A stretch of 64,000 nucleotides of DNA, taken from assembly GCA_946811695.1 (NCBI GenBank), contig OX328126.1, positions 80,122,214 to 80,186,213 of the forward strand, in the 5' to 3' direction. The position numbers and the translations under genes were made by a program. Source of the DNA: Gonocerus acuteangulatus. Taxonomy: Eukaryota; Arthropoda; Insecta; Hemiptera; Coreidae. Position 1 is the first letter of the stretch. Each line of letters opens with the position of its first letter. Positions 10,885 through 20,923 of this stretch are shown piece after piece. The notes beneath the pieces are model-generated. The model did no database searches and was not told the DNA's origin. It saw only the letters and a program-made list of their open reading frames with translations.

Positions 10885-11454
10885 GGTAAATGTCAAGGAG
10901 AGTGGTCTCCACGCCGATTCTTTTGAAACTTTGCACTATAACGTATTTTGATGCACTAAACACGAATCCGTTAAAAAAAAAGGTCGCTTTTCACTAGGAA
11001 AGAAGTTATTTAAAAAAAAAGTTCACTGTTATGAAGGTTAGGGAAGACTGCCTTGGACGACTTTTGGGCCATAGAATTCTTTTCATTTCTGCGAGTTGGA
11101 TTGACTAGGGGTTTTGATGTTTTCTTGAGCGAGCGGAGCGTAGCGGAGCGAGCGGAAACGCACAGCGAATATGCCCAAAAGCGACAATTTACGACCAAGT
11201 CAGCTACCACAAGGTGAGTCTAAATTTCAATTACACTTCGTCATTAAGGACTATTGCGCATGCGCGTGTTTACAAATTCGCCGTTAACCCGTCTTTTATA
11301 ACCTCCATAACAGTGAACTTTAGTGTTTCATAACTTCTTTCCTAGTGAAAAGCGACCTTTTTTTTTAACGGATTCGTGTTTAGTGCATCAAAATACGTTA
11401 TAGTGCAAAGTTTCAAAAGAATCGGCGTGGAGACCACTCTCCTTGACATTTACC
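10885..11454. mobile_element. Foldback DNA transposon with about 150-bp inverted arms
   Basis: The left arm from 10885 (GGTAAATGTCAAGGAGAGTG) is mirrored by the right arm ending at 11454. The arms are nearly identical for about 150 bp and include the GTTCACTGTTATG segment. The central unpaired part (about 11040-11300) is GC-richer, with repeated GAGCGAGCGGAGCG. The flanks TATTGTTT and TATTGTAT differ at one base and could be an 8-bp duplication, which would fit a hAT-like element. No transposase is seen. Confidence 0.65.
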
Positions 11455-11521
11455 TATTGTATCTTTAAACCATTTTAGATAGCCCGACAAAAATAGGTAT
11501 TTAAAAAAGATTATTACTTAC

Positions 11522-11620
11522 AAAAACCGGTACCCACAAGACAAGACCGACCGTTAACTCATTATCAACCGCGGACTTTAAACTTTCGAATTGAAACGCA
11601 CCTGCCCTCTCGATGTAACA
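11522..11620 (-). other. Candidate non-coding first exon of the coiled-coil gene
   Basis: On the minus strand a GC-richer segment ends at 11522 with a consensus donor GTAAGT (11521-11516). It is an upstream position from which the acceptor before 7533 could be reached. No stronger evidence exists, and the 5' boundary is arbitrary. Confidence 0.2.
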
Positions 11621-11868
11621 TTTAAAGAGACACAATAATAAAATAAAGAGCAGAATATAACTCAATAAAGTAATTTGATAATTAAAAAAATACACAGTAG
11701 GGAAAGTGAATAATTATTACATAAATATATTTAAGAAATAATTCATCAGTACTTCAAACATGACCAAAGAAATAAACATTTTGCGACAAAGAGGAATATG
11801 AAGACAGGTATAGTTGGGATTCGGCTAGGAGAAAAACGTCAGACTTTCAAAAAGAAATCTGTATTTTG

Positions 11869-11903
11869 GACGTTTCGACTGCAACAATGGCAGCCTTCTT
11901 CAG
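11869..11903 (-). ncRNA. Hammerhead-ribozyme-like core, left arm
   Basis: On the minus strand CTGAAGA fits the CUGANGA core. A 6-bp stem (GGCTGC with GCAGTC, one G-U pair) and GAAAC-GTC follow. One extra A lies between the core and stem II, as in the other two copies here. Ribozyme activity is inferred only from the Penelope-family precedent. Confidence 0.45.
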
Positions 11904-12668
11904 CTAAAAAATATATACAACTTATAAGTAAAGAAAATGTACAAGCAGTAAGTAAAAGACAGGCAGAAATGAGCGGAGTATATATATCAATACAATAAAT
12001 TTTAAACGATCTTATTTTTAAAAAACAATGAAAATACAATAACATTAATTACAAAACCGACAAACAAAACATCTCCCCTGCTTACTCCTCCGTCTTCCAT
12101 AAATTGTCCTGACCTCCTTTTTTATCTTTGTTCCCAGGCTCCAGACAATTTCTCTACTTGTGTGTCCCAAAGCTCTTAACACCTTTTACAACCGCCTTTA
12201 CAACCCGCTTTTACAACCCAGCAATTGTACCTCTTTCATCTGCACCGATTTGCCGCCCCCCCCACCCCTTTTTCATAACTATAAAGACCACCGGTGCAGT
12301 TGCTGTCGTTCATACTTCTACCATGGTTACCTAAGTTGTCCTCGAGGTCTTCCTCCCTCCCCCCTAGGCATTCTCTAGTGGTATGTATCTATATATTAAT
12401 TGTTATAAATTGTATTCACTTATAAAATAGATTTTGTTTTTCACTCATAAAAAATGTGCGTTGTTTTTTACTGTTAAAATTTTTTGTACTGTTTTTACTA
12501 ACAAGTTCTACATGCTGTTTTCTTTCCAACTACTGTATTTTCATTGTTTTTTAAAAATAAGATTGTTTAAAATTTATTGTATTGATATATATACTCCGCT
12601 CATTTCTGCCTGTCTTTTACTTACTGCTTGTACATTTTCTTTACTTATAAGTTGTATATATTTTTTAG

Positions 12669-12703
12669 CTGAAGAAGGCTGCCATTGTTGCAGTCGAAAC
12701 GTC
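12669..12703 (+). ncRNA. Hammerhead-ribozyme-like core, right arm
   Basis: This is the mirror copy of the motif at 11869-11903. CTGAAGA is at 12669-12675, stem II pairs 12677-12682 with 12690-12695, and GAAACGTC ends at 12703. All core bases match the left-arm copy. Confidence 0.45.
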
Positions 12704-13152
12704 CAAAATACAGATTTCTTTTTGAAAGTCTGACGTTTTTCTCCTAGCCGAATCCCAACTATACCTGTCTTCGTATCTCTACAGCGGCTAACTATCTCCA
12801 TCTACACAAAGAGGAATATGATTATTTGTCAAGTAATGAAATACTAGACAAATAAATCAGGAAACCCTTGTCAGCTATTTTTAAGCAAAAAGAAAATTGT
12901 TTTTATTTTTTTTTAATTATTGATGATTGTACATTTCAGTTGTGTTCTTAATTAATAAAGATGTTTCTTATAACGTGGGCATTTTTGTCATTTACGTAGG
13001 CCTAGCGTTCGGAGTTCCCCCAATAAATTGTTTTGTTACTTCAAAAATGTAAAACAGGAGGGTAAAAAAATGTCTTTTCGGCATTGAAAAAGTATTACTG
13101 TGCCAAATTTGTTCAAAATAGGGACATTTTTTTGGATTGTACATAGCATAAA

Positions 13153-13162
13153 CATATATGTA

Positions 13163-13238
<76 letters not shown>

Positions 13239-13243
13239 TAATA
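13153..13243. repeat. (TA)n microsatellite followed by (TAAA)n
   Basis: An almost pure TA run extends to about 13228, then short TAAA units follow. It lies upstream of the CIB-like gene. Confidence 0.9.
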
Positions 13244-13613
13244 AATATTATTTTAAATTAATGAATTAATGTGGGATGTGTAGAAAAAGTAAATTTTAAT
13301 TCTTCAAGAAATTCCTTCCAGCTTTAGTGACGTCAAATTTTCAGCTTTCTTGTACGGTATAAGTTATACAGTCAAGATTTTGTTCTACCTCTCTAACGCT
13401 GGGAAGTGTGTTATCAGCTTTTGTCAGATTGTTAATCAACAAGCTTTCCAAACAAGCTTCAATAGGAAGTCTTGTCCATCTCTTATTTTACAACATTTTG
13501 CTCGAATTTTAAATGTCTTAGTGTAATTTTTTATTTATTTGGTGATTCCAAATAGAATTTCTCTCTCAAATAAACCTCCAATTGGCAAAGAACATATTAT
13601 TTACTTTCTAACA

Positions 13614-16600
13614 ATGGGTCAAAGAGCTAGCCAGTTTACTGAAGAGGAACTTCAAGATTATCAGGTATGCTATAAGTTGCAGATTCTATGAAATTCTCGA
13701 GCTCTATGTCCTTCCAATAATACAACACCCTGTCTGACCATATATTCTCTTTATGCCCTATTAAGTACCAGGTCATTCAAAAAGTCCTGTCGTTTTTTGG
13801 GGGGAAATTATAAATAAATAAATATTTTCAAATAATCACCTTTATTCATCAAAATATCCACCGTTACAGTCGGTAACCTTCTCCCAACGAGATGGTAAAG
13901 CCCAAATTCCTTCCTTAAAAAACTGTTGATTTTTACTGCAAAAATAAGTGGTCAGTTCGTGAATTAGGTTGTCACGGTCTTGAAAACATTTCTGTCTCAG
14001 ATTGTTGTCGAGATCTCTGAATAGGTGATAATCAGTGGGTGACAGGTCAGGGGAATATGGTGGGTGAGGCAAAACTTCCCAGCCTATTTCTGTCAATTTT
14101 TCAAATTTCTGTCAATTTTTCAAATTTCTGTCAAAAATTGACAGAAATAGGCTGGGAAGTTTTGCCTCACCCACCATATTCCCCTGACCTGTCACCCACT
14201 GATTATCACCTATGCAGAGATCTCGACAACAATCTGAGACAGAAATGTTTTCAAGACCGTGACAACCTAATTCACGAACTGACCACTTATTTTTGCAGTA
14301 AAAATCAACAGTTTTTTAAGGAAGGAATTTGGGCTTTACCATCTCGTTGGGAGAAGGTTACCGACTGTAACGGTGGATATTTTGATGAATAAAGGTGATT
14401 ATTTGAAAATATTTATTTATTTATAATTTCCCCCAAAAAAACGACAGGACTTTTTGAATGACCTGGTAGATTAACCAATGTTTATCCTTTGGATCTTCAC
14501 TTGTAATTTATGCACAAAACTTATGCTACATAATAGTGTTAGTAATTTTAATAAAGTCGGGAGAATGTGTGAATTGAATGAATCTATTTTTGGAACCCTA
14601 TACCCCAAAAATGGGCAAAAAAAAAGACATATTGTCTTACCAAGCAGGCCAGAAACTGAGTAATACGACTTTTGGGTAGCTGAATCAAATAATGTTGACA
14701 CTGCAAGTGAACTCTGAAGAAAATAATATTTCAACACTAAAATAACTTAATCACAAAAAGTTCCATTGAAGGCAATTGGTTGTTTCAGCATATATTTTTC
14801 TTTAATGGTATGAGATTAGAGAAATCTGTTATTATTTTGTAAGATATAACTTGCCTGAGAATTAATGTCAACGTATGTTTCCACATTGTTAGAATATGCC
14901 TACAACATAATTAAACAAAAGTTCAAAAAGGTAGTAATATTGATTTAATTTTTAACTTCCATTTATAGGTTATCTATAGGTTACCGCCCTTTTCTGGCCA
15001 GGATAAAACTGATGCCTTAAAGAAAAGCCACCGCCCCTAGTGGGAATCGAACCCACAACTTAAGGAGTGCTCACGTCTTGCCACTCACGGCCACCAGGCC
15101 TCTGGTGGTAATATTATAAAAACAAAAGAAAACAAAGTTAATAAATAATAAACAAAATTAATAAGCCCAATGATTTTTAGATTACAAGTCAATATGGTCT
15201 ACTAAATGCTTCAACAACCTAATTGCTGACCCCCCCCCCCCCCAGGACTTCCATGTCTCCAGATTCTTACTAAAATTACCGTGTCTTCCATAGAATCCTT
15301 GTTTTTTTTTTTTTGTGTGTTTGTAATAAAGCTTACTTTTAGAACAACCAGAAGTCTAGAAGTAGAGGAAGTGGGTCATTTTTATAATTTCAAAATATCA
15401 AATATGCTCTAAAGATATGAGCTCCAAAATAATTTTAAGTTTTACAAAATCAAACTTACCATTACTATTATGAAAATACTTAGTTTCTATCATTAGTGGA
15501 ACTGTTCTGCTGCTTGACTCTGTTGCACTCTCCTATATTTTTAAGATTGTTCTTAAACAAGGACTCCTATTTGTTATTATTATTGATGCATTTATTATTA
15601 TAAATACATCAAGAGAGACATGGAAATATTTACAAAAAATTGTTTTACATCTGCCTGAAATCATAATAAACTGCATTTTTGGTATATTTTATCATGAAGA
15701 TTTTTATTAATTTTTTGTTTACCATTGATTTGATAAAGATTAAAGGAAATAATATTCAAATAAAAAAAGTAAACACCTCTTAGAAATTGTTTCACATTTC
15801 AATAAGTTTCTGTGAATAAAAAACTTTCAAACTAGTTTGAATCTCCTTGAAACTTAAGGTTAAAAAAAAACTATTCCTTTATGAAAATCCCTTTTGCCTT
15901 TAAACAGAATTGGAGAAATATACTTACAGCCATGAATTTCTGCATTAGCTAATATTGTTCTTGAGCATTCCAATATTTTGTAAGTTCTTTGTTGTTTTTT
16001 TTTTGTGTACAAGAGAACACGTTTATTTGAGAGACCTTTTTTTTTTAATGTTTTCAGGACTTAACATATTTTACTAAGAAGGAAGTTTTACAGTAAGTAA
16101 CTATTATTTAAATTTCTATTTTTTTATTTTGTTGTTGTTGCTTTGACCGCTGGGGTCATTGACACCAATTTAAATTATTCTACAATTTTTTGTAATCTCC
16201 ACACTTTGAGAGTTATTATTTGATGTGGGTGCTATTTAACTTAGCATACATTCTTCTAATATACTTGTGCTTAAACATGCAAATTGAAAGAATGGTCCCA
16301 ACTGCCATAGCCACGTTGAATGTACCGGTTTCCCATTGATCATCGAAGGTAAGCAACGTTGAACATGGTCAGTACCTGAATGGGTGACCGACCACGTGCT
16401 GTTGGCATTGTAAAAGGGTGGCAAACAGTAGATAGCCCGCAGTTAAACAAATGAAAAAAATTAAAAGAATGGTGTCCAAAGATGACAAGCCCATTAGAGT
16501 AATAATGTTAAATGGGTCTAATATTTCATACTATAGCTAACATTATGTAAACGTCGAGTGCCTGTTTGTAAACCCTAAGATGCCCAAGACGTTTTCAGTC

Positions 16601-18677
16601 ACACCCTTTTCCAAGGGGAGGCTCTTAGGGGGGAGCCCCCAAAGTCTAGGGTGATTTACTCATTTGTGCCTCATATCAAAAAAATGTTTTTGTCTAGTGC
16701 TTATTAAAGATCAAAAGAGACTGTTAGAGAAAAAAAGTTAAAAAATACTTTATCATTTTGAGCAATCTTGTGTTCTAAAATACCTTGTTAAATTTCTCAG
16801 ATTTCTAACCTTTTCAACTAATTGTACCCTCCTTCGGCATTTGGTCCTTTACGCAAACACCTTCCTAAGTCATTTCTTAATGGTCATCTGGAAATCATTT
16901 TGTGACTAAAAACCACCAAAAGTTTTCAAATGTAAGTTTTTTTGTCTTAATTATTCATTAATTTCTTATTTTTATAATTAATTAATACTGTTTATGGGTT
17001 ATTGACATTACGATTGTAATACTGGTATCAGTTTCAGTACTATGTTTGAGAACTTCCTAGTAGTACAACGTCAAGAGTGTCTTGAGAATGACCTGCTTAC
17101 GTTGAGTGTTCTCGCCTACTAATACTCCGCCCAGCGATGACACTCTCGATAACAAAGTATGACAACAGGATATATACTGACAGACTTAACCTTCCAGATT
17201 TATGATTTATTACCGCAGCCATTGCTATATGCCTGTGTTCCTCTCCAGCACAATATCTCTATTATTCAAGCAATGTTATAAAACAAAAAAAATATATCCA
17301 TAAGGCTTTAGAAATACTGATATTTAGTTGAATTTTATACTCGGCAGTCATTTTTGTTTCTAAGAGAATTTTCATAAGCATTCCAAAAAGTACAAACATC
17401 ATGTAACACATCTATTTTAATTTTTTTTAAATTTCTCTTCAGTGCGCACACCAAATTCAAGTCATTGGCTCCAGAGAAAGTCGGGCACAATAGAAATGCC
17501 AAGTTGCCTATGAGCAAGGTTCTTCAATATCCAGAACTCCGAGTGAATCCATTTGGTGATCGGATTTGCAAAGTGTTCAGTTCGAGCCAAGATGGTGACT
17601 GTACATTCGAAGACTTTCTCGACATGATGTCTGTGTTCAGTGACTCCACTCCTAAGTCAGTCAAAGCTGAACATGCCTTCAGAGTTTTTGGTATGATTTT
17701 TATAAAGCTATATTTTTGATGTGTTTTTTTTTTTTTTTTAACTATGTGAACATGCAACATTTTATTGTTGTGTTTGTAATAAATAATAAAGGTTAAGTGC
17801 CATAACAAGTATATAATTGCTAAAGTGCATAATTGCTACTTTCAACACTTAGAAAAATTCCTGGTTATTTTTAAGAGAAAATGTATCTTTTATGTGAAGA
17901 TTTTGATGGTGATGACATGTTGGGAGTGTCGGACCTTCGAGAGATAGTAGAACGCCTGACAGGACCTCACCGGCTTACTGATGGAGAAATGGCTCATCTT
18001 ATTCAGAACATTCTTGGAGAAGCCGACCTTGATGACGATGGTGCTCTCTCGTTCGCAGAGTTTGAACATGTGATCGATAAGTCTCCTGACTTTGCCAAGT
18101 AAGTAGCCGACAGGATGTTTTATTTATTAAATGACAGGAATCAACTTTTGACTGTTGGCGTTCCTCACATTACCACAGTACTCACATGCCTTCAGCAAAC
18201 AAACACACAAATTAAAAATTTAGGACATGTCTAATGGTAAACTTAGTAAACTAAACAAGTGTTTACCAAATACTGATTTAGCTAATAGGTAAATTAACAA
18301 AACATTGAGACAATAACTGAGTCTAGAATTAGTCAGATGGCTTTATTTTCGGACAATAAGATATGTGTATGTATATTTATGTGGGTTAATATGGCATGCA
18401 TCCCACCCGTACGCGCATGTGCACGCACACACACACTCACTCACACACATACACGAGTCCCCATCTCCTTTCCTTTCTATCAAATGAATTATTTTATCTT
18501 AATTTCCGTCTGAGTTGTCCCTGAACACTTATAAATTTCTACAGGCTTTTCGATTTTCTTCCACTGCTCAGAAGAAAATGGAAAGCATTTAATAAATTGA
18601 ACTAAATCAAATTATTTTTTAGTAATATCTAATACTTTTTTTATTTATTTTTCAGTGCGTTTAGAATAGAACTGTGA
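13614..18677 (+). CDS. CIB1: Calcium and integrin-binding protein (CIB1-like)
   Basis: Five exons join in phase with GT-AG introns: 13614-13664, 16058-16092, 17443-17690, 17900-18098 and 18656-18677. They give 184 codons, close to vertebrate CIB1 (191). The protein begins MGQRAS, a good N-myristoylation signal (Gly2, Ser6). The family signature PELRVNPFGDRICKVFS lies in the degenerate first half. Two canonical EF-hand loops follow. EF3 (residues 112-123, DFDGDDMLGVSD) has Asp at position 12, as usual in CIB proteins. EF4 (154-165, DLDDDGALSFAE) has Glu at 12. The C-terminus is SPDFANAFRIEL. CIB proteins are small Ca2+/Mg2+-binding regulators of integrins and other membrane partners. Intron 1 carries a foldback mariner and a SINE, and intron 2 a 5S-derived SINE. 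All hallmark residues are intact, so the gene looks functional. CIB1 versus CIB2/3 orthology is inferred from overall resemblance. Confidence 0.93.
13768..14466. mobile_element. Foldback mariner element (two transposase 3' ends in inverted orientation)
   Basis: Two arms of roughly 330-350 bp form a near-perfect palindrome inside CIB intron 1. The outer ends read CCAGGTCATTCAAAAAGTCC and its complement, flanked by TA (13766-13767 and 14467-14468). Each arm encodes the C-terminal part of a mariner transposase, with HPPYSPDLSPTDYHL around the third catalytic Asp and a terminal WEKVTDCNGGYFDE. One arm has LFRD where the other has LCRD. The catalytic domain with the first two Asp residues is absent from both arms, so the element cannot be autonomous. 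The centre (about 14095-14135) has repeats of TTTCTGTCAATTTTTCAAA. Confidence 0.85.
14985..15110 (-). repeat. tRNA-derived SINE fragment
   Basis: On the minus strand TGGTGGCCGTGAGTGGC (A-box-like) and GTGGGTTCGATTCCCACTAG (a strong B box) form a tRNA-like head at about 15032-15107, followed by part of a body. It lies within CIB intron 1. No anticodon arm consistent with a functional tRNA could be fitted with confidence. Confidence 0.55.
15230..15243 (+). repeat. Poly(C) run
   Basis: Fourteen consecutive C in CIB intron 1. The rest of the intron between 15111 and 16057 is AT-rich with nothing recognisable. Confidence 0.9.
16299..16460 (+). repeat. 5S rRNA-derived SINE, nearly full-length 5S head
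   Basis: Positions 16299-16408 follow 5S rRNA almost end to end: CAACTGCCATAGCCACGTTG, GTACCGGTTTCC, AAGGTAAGCAACGTTGAAC, then GGTCAGTACCTGAATGGGTG and ACCACGTGCTGTTGGCA. The tail GGTGGCAAACAGTAGATAGCC and an A-rich end match the copy at 8051-8217, which marks it as a SINE. It sits in CIB intron 2. A GG to GA change in box C and other differences argue against a functional 5S gene. Confidence 0.75.
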
Positions 18678-18798
18678 GCGCAGCCTTTCAACGAGAGTGC
18701 CAACTAATCTAGTCAGCCCTTTTATTTATAATATTTTTTTTAATTGTGTATACTCTTTAATGAACTAAATTACATAAAAATTATAAAAGATTTCATAA

Positions 18799-18804
18799 AA
18801 TAAA
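18799..18804 (+). terminator. Poly(A) signal of the CIB-like gene
   Basis: AATAAA lies 122 nt after the stop codon at 18675-18677, in AT-rich 3' UTR. Confidence 0.6.
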
Positions 18805-19195
18805 TCTTTTTTTAATCTTCCTTTATAATGTCAATCCAAATCCTGGCTGTATATCCTGTCACTGGATTTAATTGACAGTTATTTATAAACAATTGTCACA
18901 CAAAATAAGCTGTAAAAGATTGGAGTGTAGGTATAATTGGTAGGATGGCCGGGTGGCTTGTATACTGATATCTGTCCATTTTTCAATAGAAGCAGAATAT
19001 TTTCTGTACATCTTATGTCGGCAATCTAGCATGTAACAATACAAATATACGGCTTTCCTTAGTTTACAGGCCTGCGGGGCGCTTGAGGCTTAACATCCTC
19101 AGCGCTAAGGGCAGGATAAAGTAAGTAAGAACTAATTAAATATAGAGGGTTCAATTTGTTTTCTTTTTTTTTTTTTCATATTAAATAAATCACAG
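18805..19195. other. Short convergent intergenic spacer
   Basis: This separates the 3' ends of the CIB-like and lgd genes. It holds a GC-richer scrap at about 19070-19120 (CCTGCGGGGCGCTTGAGG and CAGCGCTAAGGGC) that may be a SINE remnant, and is otherwise AT-rich. Confidence 0.5.
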
Positions 19196-20474
19196 CATTA
19201 AGAAATAAATTTATTTATTTTTGGATAAATATATGTATAAATGGAATAGGCAAAATTTGGCCTTATACAAAAAATACATAAAATATAATAAAGAAATGTA
19301 CTGTTAAATTGAATATAAATTAAAATAAAATAATGAGCATCACAGTAAGGCACAGCTCTATTGTATGTAGAATTAAAAACAATGTTAAATATAGACTGCA
19401 ATCTTCAGTAAATATCACAGATGAATAATTTTACTTTCTCTCTAGAAACAACTAAAGCAATTTTTAATATTCCAAATAAATCTTAAGTTCAATTAATCAG
19501 GTCACAGACAGATGCATTATGAGAATGACATAAACTTCAGATAACTAATAAGTGATTTGTGATTCAGAAGTTCCAGGCTAGCTCACAAACTTGTAAGATA
19601 TCGCACATCGACAAGAACAATGTAAATGATCAATTTTGTGTTAAATTCACTAATCTATAAAAGAAATAAGACTTTTCCAGAAGTCCTTCCAATCCCACCA
19701 GAAGCACTCGTGACAATACACCTCGAAATGAAACGAGGCCGAGAGAGCCATGAAGACTTCTGTTGGTGGTGCAGATGAACACTTTAGACAATACTGTTAT
19801 ACTTTCAGATATGGAACTTCTTACTTGATAATTTATGTACAAAAGGAGTTAGATCAAGCTGAAAAACTGTAATAATTCACAACTTTCTGAAATATAAAGA
19901 TACAACTAAAAAAAAATCTAAATAAAAATTCTGATGCAGTGTTCCAACTCTAAAAGTACTTTATAAACTAGAAGAGCTTGTTACAGGGAACACGAATTGT
20001 GAACCTTACTCAATGCTCAGGTAGCTCATTATCCTCTTTAAGCTAATTCCGAATTTTAAAATTGCAATTTCTAAAAGTCTACAATTTATAGTTTTTGCCG
20101 AAGTGCGATATGTTAAATTAATATTAAACAAGGTTATGGACATAATGTTAATGAAACTTGTGAAAACAGTGTTAATTATACTTCATGTGACCATATGTGA
20201 ATAATAATATTAAGATTTTCCATGAATACAGTGTGTTCCCTTTCTAAAGAATATTTCACCATGATGACAATCCTTAATCACAAGTTCTCACTTTTAATTA
20301 ATGCTTGAAGCATAGTTGATTATTTCAAAAAAATAAATAATAATAAAAGTGGTGCTCCAAACTCTGTGAAGAAAATTAAATAGCAAATAATAATTTAATT
20401 CAACAAAATAAGCTGTTTTAAAAACTCCATATTGATAATTGAGCTACTAGAATAATTATAAATAAAATGGCTAA
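19196..20474 (-). other. lgd: Probable 3' UTR of lgd
   Basis: This AT-rich region follows the lgd stop codon with no other gene on either strand. Minus-strand AATAAA signals at 19210-19215 and 19214-19219 are the first good polyadenylation signals I noted, giving a 3' UTR of roughly 1.25 kb. Confidence 0.5.
19210..19215 (-). terminator. Candidate poly(A) signal of lgd
   Basis: AATAAA on the minus strand (TTTATT forward), overlapping a second copy at 19214-19219. The choice rests on position only. Confidence 0.4.
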
Positions 20475-20875
20475 CTAGTCGATGAGGAGCCATTTCTCTT
20501 TAACCTGCTCAACTTCCTTCTCTTGGATAGGATGACGGAGACGGAGCATCACTTCCAGTTTTCCTCCAACAGGTTTTCGACCATCCATCAGCTGGCACAG
20601 AAAAACAGCTATAGTATTTTTCGGAGTAAATGACCTTTCAATATAAAATAATAAAAAAGTCCAACTCGAGTAATAACTGTGTCATCTTAGCGTATTTTCT
20701 AAACACTCATATCCCTAGAGTTTTTTTTGGAAAGCTTGGAATAGATAAAGTTAATATTTTCTGAAAAATTTAAACGCCTACTTCAATGAAATGTTTAAGA
20801 AATGGGGCCAACATGGACCTAAAAGTTACAGAAGCAGAAAACTTAGTCACTTGGCATCATTGACTTCCGCTCGTT

Positions 20876-20923
<48 letters not shown>

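Larger units (their letters stand above)
11798..12768. mobile_element. Penelope-like element terminal repeats in inverted orientation
   Basis: Two arms of about 245 bp (11798-12043 and 12525-12768) are near-identical inverted copies. I see about one substitution between them. Each contains CTGAAGA, a short hairpin and GAAACGTC, the hammerhead-like core typical of Penelope-like element pseudo-LTRs. The roughly 480-bp spacer has pyrimidine-rich stretches and no reverse transcriptase. It looks like a pseudo-LTR pair or rearranged remnant without the coding body. Confidence 0.65.

Noticed and set aside
16299..16408. Functional 5S rRNA gene
   Set aside because: Changes in box C and a SINE tail shared with 8051-8217 indicate a retroposon and not a gene copy.
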